In this document: positions 47,401-55,844 of the stretch, piece by piece
How the letters are laid out: each line of letters opens with the position of its first letter
Numbering within the stretch: the first letter of the stretch is position 1
DNA from: Eubacterium ruminantium
GTDB lineage: Bacteria > Bacillota > Clostridia > Lachnospirales > Lachnospiraceae
Direction: 5' to 3'
Length of the DNA stretch: 64,000 bases
Assembly: GCF_900167085.1 (NCBI RefSeq)
Contig: NZ_FUXA01000007.1
Coordinates: forward strand, 186,001-250,000
Translations under genes and position numbers: made by a program
Notes under the pieces: generated by a model
The model's database searches: none
Told to the model about the DNA's origin: nothing
What the model saw: the letters and a program-made list of their open reading frames with translations, nothing else

Positions 47401-49024
47401 AAATAGTTTTTGATGTAACTATCTTCTCTCTTTCTGCATCTATAGGTGGATTTGTAACCTGTGCAAAAAGCTGTTTGAAGAAATAGAAAAGTGGCTGATC
47501 TTCTTTTGATAATGCAGCTATAGGAGTATCAACACCCATAGCTCCAATCTGCTCTGTTCCTGACAAAGCCATATTTCTGATTCCTTCATGGAAGTTTTCA
47601 TATGTATATCCAAATGATTTCTGAAGTTTCTTTCTCTCTTCACCACTTATATCAGGAACTTTAATGTTAGGAATTTTAAGAGACTTAAGAGTTACAAGAC
47701 TCATATCAAGCCATTCACCGTAAGGCTCTCTGTGAGCATATTTCTCTTTGATCTCCTTATCGTCATAAATCTTACCCTTCTTTGTATCTATAAGAAGCAT
47801 CTTTCCCGGATGAAGTCTTTCTTTCTTAACGATATGTGCTTCATCAAGATCAAGAACTCCTACTTCAGATGAAAGGATAAGTCTGTTATCATCCATTATG
47901 TAATATCTTGAAGGTCTGAGTCCGTTTCTATCAAGGATAGCTCCCATAACATCACCATCGGAATAAAGAATTGATGCAGGACCGTCCCATGGCTCCATCA
48001 TAGTTGCATAATACTGATAAAAGTCTCTCTCTTCACGACTGAGTGTTTCATTGTGTGCCCACGGTTCAGGTATAGCGATCATGGCTGCAAGTGGAAGTTC
48101 CATTCCACTCATCATGCAGAATTCAAGAGTATTATCAAGCATTGCAGAATCCGATCCGCTTGATGATATAACCGGGAATACTCTTGTCATATCTTCATTT
48201 GAGAAAATATCTGTATGCATTGTCTCTTCGCGGGCAAGCATCTTATCTGCATTTCCTCTGATCGTATTGATCTCACCGTTATGAACCATAAGTCTGTTTG
48301 GATGAGCTCTGTTCCAACTTGGATTTGTATTGGTTGAGAATCTTGAATGAACCATGGCAATTGATGATTCGAAATCCTTATCAGTAAGATCTTTAAAGAA
48401 TGTTCTGAGCTGTCCTACAAGGAACATACCTTTATATACTATTGTTCTGCATGATAATGAAGGAACATAAGTATTAACGCTGCTCTGCTCAAATTCACGT
48501 CTTACAAGATAAAGCTTTCTGTCGAAATCAAGGTCTGTCTCGCATCCTTCAGGTCTTTCGATAAATACCTGGCTGATAACAGGCATACATTCTCTTGCTC
48601 TTGAACCAAGTACATTCGGAGAAGTTTCAACCTCTCTCCATCCAAGAATCTTCATTCCTTCCTTACGAACGATCACCTCGAACATAGTCTTTTCCTGTCT
48701 CTTATCAAGTTCATTCTGAGGAAGAAAAAACATACCAACAGCATAATTTCTTCTGTCAGGAAGTGTAACTCCCTGCTCCAAAAGCTTCTTCACAAAGAAT
48801 TTATGCGGTATCTGTGTAAGGATTCCAACTCCGTCTCCAGTCTCTCCTTCCGCATCTTTTCCTGCTCTATGCTCAAGTTTTTCTACGATACTGAGCGCAT
48901 CAGTTACAAGCTTATGGCTGACTTTTCCGTCTATCTGAACGACAGCTCCGATACCGCAGTTATCATGTTCAAATGATGAATCATATAAACCCTTTTTTTG
49001 CAGTTCTTCCATAACCTTTTCCAT
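44480..49024 (-). CDS. gltB: Glutamate synthase large subunit
   Basis: 1514 aa, standard length. The glutaminase nucleophile is Cys in [11 protein letters not shown] (about residue 23), exposed after a short propeptide. The central FMN domain and the 3Fe-4S cysteines in [21 protein letters not shown] follow, with a C-terminal beta-helix ([21 protein letters not shown]). Converts glutamine and 2-oxoglutarate to two glutamates. First gene of a seven-gene operon, behind a leader with an ANTAR-type antiterminator and a terminator (49060-49100). RBS GGGAGG is six bases from the ATG. Confidence 0.97.
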   Translation of the reverse strand: [1514 protein letters not shown]

Positions 49025-49059
49025 GTCTTTCCTCCCTTAATTCTTACTTCCGCACATAG

Positions 49060-49100
49060 AAAAAGGCACTTCGAGTATAAACTCGAAGCGCCTTTGCTTC
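49060..49100 (-). promoter_or_regulatory. ANTAR-type antiterminator/terminator in the gltB leader
   Basis: On the minus strand, GAAGC-AAAGGC-GCTTC (49085-49100) forms a 5-bp stem with a six-base loop, A at loop position 1 and G at 4. Its 3' arm and loop are also the 5' arm of a 12-bp intrinsic terminator (49065-49076 with 49081-49092) followed by T. The two structures exclude each other. Same layout as in the amt and glnN leaders. Confidence 0.82.
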
Positions 49101-49147
49101 TTAAATCAATATATCAAATGTGTAAATTATTTTTCAAAACTATTTGT

Positions 49148-49175
49148 AGTATACATCTTTATTTTTAAAAGTCAA
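49148..49175 (-). promoter_or_regulatory. Promoter of the gltB operon
   Basis: Minus-strand TTGACT (49170-49175), 16-bp spacer, TATACT (49148-49153). Transcription would begin about 40 bases before the regulatory hairpin. Confidence 0.7.
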
Positions 49176-49236
49176 GTAGTTTTTTAAATTATTTTTCTTA
49201 ATTGTTTTATCAAATAACTTAATTATTGAAATATGA

Positions 49237-49809
49237 CTATTTTATTCCCATAAAGTTCTCTAACATTATTTTTCCATTTGGTGTAAGTATTGATTCAGGA
49301 TGGAACTGAAGTCCGTAAACCTGATAATCCTTATGCTTAACTGCCATTATCTCGCCATCATCGTCTGAGACTGCAATTACTGTAAGTGAATCGGGAATAG
49401 TATCTTCCTTAGCTGAAAGTGAATGATATCTTGCAACCTTCTCTTTATCATCCAGTCCTTTAAATATCTCTATATCAGTTTTAACTGTACACTCAGACTG
49501 CTTACCATGCATTAATCTTTTTGCATAACTTACTATTGCTCCGTAAACTTCACATATAGCCTGATGACCGAGGCATACACCAAGGATCGGAATAGTTCCC
49601 GCAAGCTGTCTTACCACATCTTCACATATACCTGCATCAGAAGGCTTTCCGGGTCCCGGTGAAAGTATTATATGCGAAGGATTTAAAGTCTTTATCTCGT
49701 CGACAGTCATCTCATCATTTCTTATAACTTTTATATCAGGTTCAATACTTCCGATCATTTGATAGAGGTTATAAGAAAAACTGTCATAATTATCTATCAG
49801 TAAAATCAT
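49237..49809 (-). CDS. trpG: Anthranilate synthase glutaminase subunit (TrpG/PabA type)
   Basis: 190 aa class I amidotransferase: MILLIDNYDSFSYNL start, Cys nucleophile in ILGVCLGHQAICEVYG (about residue 79), and LQFHPESILTPNG at the end. Provides ammonia to TrpE; may also serve aminodeoxychorismate synthesis. Last gene of the trp unit, 17 bases after trpE. No clear terminator separates it from the gltB promoter. Confidence 0.94.
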   Translation of the reverse strand: MILLIDNYDSFSYNLYQMIGSIEPDIKVIRNDEMTVDEIKTLNPSHIILSPGPGKPSDAGICEDVVRQLAGTIPILGVCLGHQAICEVYGAIVSYAKRLMHGKQSECTVKTDIEIFKGLDDKEKVARYHSLSAKEDTIPDSLTVIAVSDDDGEIMAVKHKDYQVYGLQFHPESILTPNGKIMLENFMGIK

Positions 49810-49826
49810 CTTAGCATCCTTTCATT

Positions 49827-51278
49827 CTATAACTCTTCTTCGAGTGCTTTTATAACTGCTCTTGCTTTGTTGCAGCTCTCTATATATTCTTTCTCAGGTA
49901 CAGAATCTGCAACTATACCGGCACCGCTTCTTACGAAAACTTTTCCATTCTTCTTATAAGCAATTCGGATTGCTATACAGGTATCCATATTTCCTGTGAA
50001 ATCAATATATCCGATAGCTCCGCCGTAGATACCTCTCTTGCATCCTTCAAGCTCATCAATAAGCTGACACGCTCTTATCTTCGGAGCACCGGAAAGGGTT
50101 CCCGCAGGAAGTACCGCTTCTATAGCATCAAGTGCATCCTTATCATCTCTGATGATTCCGCGAACAGTTGATCCGATATGCATAATATGCGAGAACTTAA
50201 GCACATCCATATATCTTTCAACTTCCACTGTACCAAACCTACTTATCCTTCCGAGATCATTTCTTCCAAGATCCACAAGCATGTTGTGTTCAGCAAGTTC
50301 CTTTTCATCAGAAAGAAGACTCTCAATCAGCGCCTTATCTTCTTCTTCATTTTTACCTCTCGGTCTGCTTCCTGCCAGAGGATATGTGTTAAGAACGCCA
50401 TTATCAAGTTTGACCAGAGTCTCAGGTGATGCACCTGCTACTTCCACATCCGTTCCCGAAAAATAAAACATATAAGGAGAAGGATTTATGGTTCTGAGTT
50501 TTCTGTACATTTCAAGAAGGCTTCCTGAAAAAGGAGCTGACATTCTATTGGAAAGTACTATCTGGAAAATATCACCTTCAAAGATGTATCTTTTTCCTTT
50601 TTCAACCATTTCCGAATATTCTTCTTTAGTGAAATATGAAGTTACTTCACCAAGAAGTTTTCCCGGTTCATCAACAGCTTTCTCACCGTTATAAAGAATA
50701 TCTTCTAATTTTTTCAGTTCTTCCTTCGCTCTCTCATATTCATTTTCAATATCCGAAAGCTTTATATTCACTATGAGGATTATCTTTTGCTTAAGATTAT
50801 CAAATGCTATTACCTTATCAAAAAGCATAAGGTCCACATCTTTAAATTCATCTTCATCCTTAAGATCATTTCTAAGAACCGGTTCGCTGTATTTAATATA
50901 ATCATATGAAAAATATCCTACCAGTCCACCTGTAAATGTAGGAAGATAATCAAATCTCGGACTCTTATATCCGTTAATAATCTCTCTGATGTAAGGTGTT
51001 GGATTATCAACCTTCAGGGTTTTATCTCCGGCCTTAAACTCTCCGTCAAGACAAGTTATCTCCATCACAGGATTAAACCCGAGGAAAGTATATCTTCCCC
51101 ATTTCTCATCCGCTTCTGCAGATTCAAGCATATATGTATGCGTTGAAATCTTCTTCAATTTTCTGAGTGCTTCCACAGGCGTAATGAAATCCGAAAGTAT
51201 TTCGCAGCTTACAGGAGCCACACTGTATTTGTCTCTATCGATCTTCTGTAATTCTGTTATTTCAGGTCTAATTTTCAT
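49827..51278 (-). CDS. trpE: Anthranilate synthase component I
   Basis: 483 aa. Chorismate-binding motifs include GDIFQIVLSNRMSAPF (about 235), RNDLGRISRFGTVEV (about 335) and PAGTLSGAPKIRACQLI near 395. The N-terminal feedback site carries the LLES-like LESAEADEKWGRYTFLG. Converts chorismate and ammonia to anthranilate. Starts inside the end of trpF (11-base overlap), a placement downstream of trpD-C-F that differs from the usual E-first order. Confidence 0.96.
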   Translation of the reverse strand: MKIRPEITELQKIDRDKYSVAPVSCEILSDFITPVEALRKLKKISTHTYMLESAEADEKWGRYTFLGFNPVMEITCLDGEFKAGDKTLKVDNPTPYIREIINGYKSPRFDYLPTFTGGLVGYFSYDYIKYSEPVLRNDLKDEDEFKDVDLMLFDKVIAFDNLKQKIILIVNIKLSDIENEYERAKEELKKLEDILYNGEKAVDEPGKLLGEVTSYFTKEEYSEMVEKGKRYIFEGDIFQIVLSNRMSAPFSGSLLEMYRKLRTINPSPYMFYFSGTDVEVAGASPETLVKLDNGVLNTYPLAGSRPRGKNEEEDKALIESLLSDEKELAEHNMLVDLGRNDLGRISRFGTVEVERYMDVLKFSHIMHIGSTVRGIIRDDKDALDAIEAVLPAGTLSGAPKIRACQLIDELEGCKRGIYGGAIGYIDFTGNMDTCIAIRIAYKKNGKVFVRSGAGIVADSVPEKEYIESCNKARAVIKALEEEL

Positions 51279-51879
51279 TTCTACACACTTTCATAAAACT
51301 AATTATTTTGTTCTTGTCCTTATATCTGTCTGTTTCAACTCCGGAGCTTACATCCACCGCAAATGGTTGAATCTTCGACAAAACTTCATTTATATTGTCA
51401 GGGCTGAGTCCTCCGGCTAAAAAGTACGGTCTCTTAACTTCATTAAGTCTGCTCCAGTCAAAGGGAATACCTGTTCCCGCTCCTGAATCCAGCATTATAT
51501 GATCTGCAGATGAGCTCTCGGCATCCTTAAGTGTAGCAAGCTTATTAACGTTAAAGGCTTTTATTATCTCGCATCCGTTTTTTTCCTTAAGCTTTCTTAT
51601 ATATTCCTCATCCTCAGCACCGTGAAGTTGTACTATATCGATGATTCCTTTATGTACAAGTTCCGCTACTTTATCTATATCTTCGTCTAGGAATACGCCA
51701 ACCGCTTTGATTCTTTTGTCAAGTTTATCCTTTAATTCTTTTGCCTTAGCATAATCTACATATCTCTTACTTTTAGGCCAGAAAACAAATCCGATATAAT
51801 CCGGCAAAAGTTCATTTACCGCATCTATATCTTCTTCTCTACTCAGACCGCATATTTTAACCAAAGTTTTGCTGCTCAT
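51268..51879 (-). CDS. trpF: Phosphoribosylanthranilate isomerase
   Basis: 203 aa (beta-alpha)8 barrel. VKICGLSREEDIDA at the start holds the catalytic Cys, and FLAGGLSPDNINEVL with VDVSSGVETDRYKD the catalytic Asp. Isomerises PRA to CdRP. Start set at the ATG 51879 with GAGG five bases upstream instead of the GTG at 51885. Confidence 0.95.
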   Translation of the reverse strand: MSSKTLVKICGLSREEDIDAVNELLPDYIGFVFWPKSKRYVDYAKAKELKDKLDKRIKAVGVFLDEDIDKVAELVHKGIIDIVQLHGAEDEEYIRKLKEKNGCEIIKAFNVNKLATLKDAESSSADHIMLDSGAGTGIPFDWSRLNEVKRPYFLAGGLSPDNINEVLSKIQPFAVDVSSGVETDRYKDKNKIISFMKVCRNEN

Positions 51880-51888
51880 ATACACCTC

Positions 51889-52689
51889 TTACTTCTCATG
51901 CTTTAATTCATGAATAAGCCCTGATTTATCGCTGCTTCTCATAAGCATTTCACCTATAAGAACTGCATCTGTTTTATTCTCTCGAAGTCTTTTCACATCA
52001 TCCGGAACCATGATACCGCTTTCGGAAACAAATATAATGTCATCGGGAACCAGTCCTCTTAACCTTATACTGTTCTCTATGTCAACTGTAAAATCTTTGA
52101 GATTCCTGTTATTTACACCGACTATTCTTGCCCCTGCTGCCAGACATCTCTTAACCTCTTCCGCATCATGAGCTTCAAAGAGACATGATAAACCGAGAGA
52201 ATCCGCTATACTAAAATATTCTTTAAGTTCATCATCCGAAAGAATTGCTGCTATAAGAAGAACCGCTGATGCTCCCATTACTTTAGCCTGGTAGATCATG
52301 TAAGGATCCACAGTGAAATCCTTACGAAGCACCGGAATCTTCACTTCTTTTGCAATAGTTATGAGATACTCATCACTTCCCTTAAACCTGTCCGGTTCCG
52401 TAAGGCAGGAAATAGCATCCGCACCGCTGGCTTCATATTCTTTTGCAATCTCTAGATAAGGAAACTCTTCTGCGATTATTCCCTTTGAAGGTGAAGCTTT
52501 CTTCACTTCCGAAATGATTGAAAGACCTTTTTTATTTAAGGCATTTTCAAAAGGAAATGTGAAGCCGCCATTTGCCTTCTCTTTCTCAGCCATCGCCAAC
52601 GCTTCATTTCTTAAAACTTCCGGCGACTTCTCTCTTTTATTCTTTTCTATTCTTTTTCGAGTAAGTTCTGCTAATTCATCAAGGATCAT
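51889..52689 (-). CDS. trpC: Indole-3-glycerol phosphate synthase
   Basis: 266 aa barrel enzyme. Signature SIISEVKKASPSKGII (about 58), LRKDFTVDPYMIYQA and VNNRNLKDFTVDI are typical. Closes the indole ring of CdRP. MILDELAELTRKRI is the standard N-terminus; a GGTGAG site before the ATG at 52689 supports this over the first ATG at 52701. Confidence 0.95.
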   Translation of the reverse strand: MILDELAELTRKRIEKNKREKSPEVLRNEALAMAEKEKANGGFTFPFENALNKKGLSIISEVKKASPSKGIIAEEFPYLEIAKEYEASGADAISCLTEPDRFKGSDEYLITIAKEVKIPVLRKDFTVDPYMIYQAKVMGASAVLLIAAILSDDELKEYFSIADSLGLSCLFEAHDAEEVKRCLAAGARIVGVNNRNLKDFTVDIENSIRLRGLVPDDIIFVSESGIMVPDDVKRLRENKTDAVLIGEMLMRSSDKSGLIHELKHEK

Positions 52690-52712
52690 TTTTCTCACCA
52701 TTTTTCTATATT

Positions 52713-53732
52713 TTATCTGTTACTTACTTCGATAAGCTTTTCAAGAGTAGCAGTAGCTTTACCTGAATCAATAATCTCTACTGCAAGCTTAACACCGTCT
52801 TCAAATGTATCTGCCTTACCGCCGATATAAAGAGCTGCACCTGCATTAAGAAGAGTTGCATTTCTCTTTGGTCCCTTTTCTTCACCGCTAAGGATCTTTC
52901 TTGTGATCTCTGCATTTTCAGAAGGATCTCCACCTTTAAGATCTTCCTTGGTGCATTTTTCAAATCCGAAGTCTTCAGGACTGATCACTCTTGTCTTATA
53001 CCATCCGTCTTTAATCTCACAAATAGTAGTTGGTGAACTTAGAGAAATCTCATCAAGCTTATCCTGTCCGTATACAACCATTCCTCTTTCAACTCCAAGC
53101 TCTGAAAGAACCTGAGCAAGAGGCTGTACAAGATATTCATCATATACACCGAGAAGCATATATTTTGGACGTCCCGGATTGGTAAGAGGTCCGAGGATGT
53201 TGAATACTGTTCTGAATCCAAGTTCTTTACGTATAGCACCAACATACTTCATTGATGTGTGATATTTCTGAGCAAAGAAGAAGCACATTCCGACTTCATT
53301 TAAAAGTTCGATACATTTTTCAGGTTCCTGCTGGATATTTACTCCAAGAGCTTCAAGACAGTCAGCAGTTCCGCACTTTGAAGAAGCAGCTCTGTTACCA
53401 TGCTTTGCAACCTTCATTCCACCTGCTGCAGCGATTATTGCTGATGTTGTTGAAATATTAAAACTCTGAGCATTGTCTCCGCCTGTTCCTACTATTTCAA
53501 AAATATCCATTCCTGTATCAACTCTGATTGCATGATCACGCATAGCAGCTGCACATCCTGCAATCTCATCCTTTGTCTCAGCTTTAGCGCTCTTTGTTGA
53601 AAGAGCTGAAAGGAATGCAGCATTCTGAGTAGGAGTTGTCTCTCCACTCATGATTTCATTCATTACTGTATAAGCCTCATCATAGTTTAAGTCCTGCTTA
53701 TTAACGATTTTTGTGATTGCTTCTTTAATCAT
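52713..53732 (-). CDS. trpD: Anthranilate phosphoribosyltransferase
   Basis: 339 aa, standard. Phosphoribosyl-binding [16 protein letters not shown] near residue 80, [18 protein letters not shown] near 107, and [15 protein letters not shown]. Adds PRPP to anthranilate. The frame opens at 53786, but GGAGG before the ATG at 53732 and the conserved start [10 protein letters not shown] fix it; the extra upstream codons belong to the T-box leader. First gene of the trp unit. Confidence 0.96.
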   Translation of the reverse strand: MIKEAITKIVNKQDLNYDEAYTVMNEIMSGETTPTQNAAFLSALSTKSAKAETKDEIAGCAAAMRDHAIRVDTGMDIFEIVGTGGDNAQSFNISTTSAIIAAAGGMKVAKHGNRAASSKCGTADCLEALGVNIQQEPEKCIELLNEVGMCFFFAQKYHTSMKYVGAIRKELGFRTVFNILGPLTNPGRPKYMLLGVYDEYLVQPLAQVLSELGVERGMVVYGQDKLDEISLSSPTTICEIKDGWYKTRVISPEDFGFEKCTKEDLKGGDPSENAEITRKILSGEEKGPKRNATLLNAGAALYIGGKADTFEDGVKLAVEIIDSGKATATLEKLIEVSNR

Positions 53733-53751
53733 TTTTCTTTCCTCCGTGTCA

Positions 53752-54058
53752 ATAAAATAAAAAAAATCCTCAGAATGATAAATCAATCATTCTAAGGACG
53801 AATTAATTCGCGGTGCCACCTTACTTCGGACCATCTTATGATGTTCCGCACTTTACTCGGATACTCAGTATAAACATTTATATCCTAATCGATTTACGCT
53901 CGATTCACGTCATGGAATACTCTGCAGATAAATGCATTTGACCAAGCCCTCAGCGGTCCATTTGCTAAGTTGTTACCGCAGGACTCTCAGCATATGTCCC
54001 ACTCTCTGTAATGCACATCTCTTAACGTTATCTCCGCCTCAACGGTTTATGTTATTAA
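53752..54058 (-). promoter_or_regulatory. T-box leader, tRNA-Trp specific
   Basis: Minus-strand T-box sequence GGTGGCACCGCG (53809-53820), with an antiterminator (AAGG...CCTT) and a competing terminator: stem 53766-53779 with 53786-53799 followed by a long T run. A Stem I with AGAGAGTGGGAC and CTGAGAGTCC motifs is present. The specifier is TGG (53958-53960), the Trp codon, in AAATGGACCGC. Uncharged tRNA-Trp should prevent termination and switch on trpDCFEG. Coordinates of the 5' end are approximate. Confidence 0.95.
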
Positions 54059-54067
54059 ATTATTGAA

Positions 54068-54097
54068 ATTTTAAACCTAATATATTATTCTTGTCAA
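54068..54097 (-). promoter_or_regulatory. Promoter of the trp T-box transcript
   Basis: Minus-strand TTGACA (54092-54097), 18-bp spacer and TAAAAT (54068-54073). Confidence 0.65.
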
Positions 54098-54411
54098 CAT
54101 TTTTTATTCATAAATATATGATATTTGTCTTATTCTTGACATTATTATTTCTAAATTCTGTTTTAAAACCCTAAAATTCTTGAATAATATGCCCCATTCC
54201 AAACAAAATTCACTTCTGAAGTCTTGAAATAATTTTCCAATCTGGTCATATAAAAAATGATTAAATTGAATATTTTAAAAATACCAGTTTAGAAATATAA
54301 TCCACACTTGAATAATGTTTCTTGATCATATGCCTTTGAAATTACTTAGTTTTCGGATACATATATCAAAAAGCATCATATCAAATATTATTCAGAAAAG
54401 GAGAATTAAAA
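54098..54411 (+). other. Upstream region of the CytX-like gene, no recognised element
   Basis: AT-rich stretch between the trp promoter and the transporter. A TTGACA (54136-54141) is followed by only a poor -10 sequence. I see no TPP riboswitch (no CUGAGA box) nor other known leader, although cytX is often thiamine-regulated. Confidence 0.5.
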
Positions 54412-55647
54412 ATGTTTCGAATTTCACTGATCTGGTTTGGTGCAGCAATATCTATCGCTGAAATCTTAACAGGTGCCAGCCTTGAAGGTTTAGGTCTTTC
54501 CAAGGGACTTGCTGTTATAGTTCTGGGTCACATTATTGGTTGTATTCTTTTGGTTTTAGCCGGAATGATAGGTGTGAAGAATAAGGAAGGTTCCATGAAA
54601 TCCTCCGCTCTCTCATTCGGTCGATGGGGATGTTATTTCTTTGCAATAATGAATATCATCCAGCTTGTAGGATGGCAGGGAATAATGATATTTGATGCTT
54701 CTTATTCTGCCGAAGGAATCCTGAAGCTTGGTAAATCATGGTGGAGTCTTATCATCGGATTACTTACGGTTGCATGGATAATCATCGGTATCAAGCACCG
54801 TGATAAATTAAATGTGGTTGTCATGGTTTTACTTCTTCTTTTGACAGTTGTATTATCAGTTATTATTTTCTCAGGAATTAAGCGTGGTGAAGCAGGGGCC
54901 GCCGCTGCAACAAGCTCTCTTTCATTCGGACAGGGACTTGAGCTTTCAATAGCAATGCCTCTTTCATGGATTCCTATGATCGCGGATTACACATATAAAG
55001 CTAAGAAGCCTGTCAAGACAACATTTTCAGCATGTATCACTTACAGCGTTGCAAGTATGTGGATGTATATAATCGGTCTCGGTGCCGCTGTTATTACACA
55101 TGAAACAAGAATCGACCAGATAATGCTAAAAGCAGGTCTTGGTGCTGCCGGACTTTTCATAATAGTCTTCTCTTGTGTAACAACAAACTTTATTGATGCT
55201 TTTTCATGCAATCAGTCAACATATGCACTTTTACCTGAAAAGTTTTTTAATACTGATAAGGATAAGAAGCCTTCATTTAAGGGAAATGTACGAGCTAACC
55301 TTCCGGGAATCATTGATACTATCATAGGAACTATAGGCGCTATAGTATTCCCGATGGAAAATATCACTGAATTCTTATATTTCATCGGTTCGATATTTGC
55401 ACCTATGATATCAGTTCAGATTGCTGATAATTTTATACTTCATCATAACAAGAAGGATACTAAGATTGACGCTGTTGCTGCCATCGGATGGGCAATAGGA
55501 TTTGTTGTATATCGTGTACTTATGAAATACGATTTCTTCTTCGGAAATACACTTCCTGATATGGCTATCACAATATTTATAACAATCATTCTGAGAAAAG
55601 TAAGTCTTGCTGTTGTAGGTAGAAAAAAACAGCAGGCAGCTGCCTGA
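54412..55647 (+). CDS. cytX: NCS1-family transporter, CytX-like (putative hydroxymethylpyrimidine)
   Basis: 411 aa with about 11-12 predicted helices. IWFGAAISIAEILTGASLEG at the start and AMPLSWIPMIADYTYKAKKP near residue 180 are CytX-like. Known CytX proteins are linked to uptake of the thiamine precursor HMP, but that link is normally shown by a TPP riboswitch or thi neighbours, neither of which is present. A cytosine or related nucleobase substrate remains possible. AAAGGAG seven bases before the ATG. Terminator follows. Confidence 0.8.
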   Translation: MFRISLIWFGAAISIAEILTGASLEGLGLSKGLAVIVLGHIIGCILLVLAGMIGVKNKEGSMKSSALSFGRWGCYFFAIMNIIQLVGWQGIMIFDASYSAEGILKLGKSWWSLIIGLLTVAWIIIGIKHRDKLNVVVMVLLLLLTVVLSVIIFSGIKRGEAGAAAATSSLSFGQGLELSIAMPLSWIPMIADYTYKAKKPVKTTFSACITYSVASMWMYIIGLGAAVITHETRIDQIMLKAGLGAAGLFIIVFSCVTTNFIDAFSCNQSTYALLPEKFFNTDKDKKPSFKGNVRANLPGIIDTIIGTIGAIVFPMENITEFLYFIGSIFAPMISVQIADNFILHHNKKDTKIDAVAAIGWAIGFVVYRVLMKYDFFFGNTLPDMAITIFITIILRKVSLAVVGRKKQQAAA

Positions 55648-55666
55648 TCAGATTTATTTTAAAGCT

Positions 55667-55706
55667 AAAAGCTTCGGTTCTTATTTACGGAACCGAAGCT
55701 TTTTTT
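55667..55706 (+). terminator. Terminator after the CytX-like gene
   Basis: Perfect 14-bp stem AAAAGCTTCGGTTC (55667-55680 with 55690-55703), 9-base loop, followed by TTTTTT. Also usable weakly on the other strand. Confidence 0.92.
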
Positions 55707-55774
55707 GTCATATGGAGATAACTATTCTAACGTACTCTTCTTTGTCATCAGTTGTTACTATTCCCTCAATGGCA

Positions 55775-55809
55775 TTACTACCTAAATTGTTTCATTTTTT
55801 AGGTAGTAA
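55775..55809 (-). other. 12-bp inverted repeat downstream of purF
   Basis: TTACTACCTAAA (55775-55786) pairs with 55798-55809. No T run follows on the minus strand, so it is a poor terminator; it may just protect the purF mRNA end. Confidence 0.4.
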
Positions 55810-55844
55810 ATCAAGCGCCATCAAATACTATCAAATACTATCAC

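Noticed and set aside
54098-54411. TPP riboswitch before the CytX-like gene
   Set aside because: No CUGAGA box or matching second arm was found.
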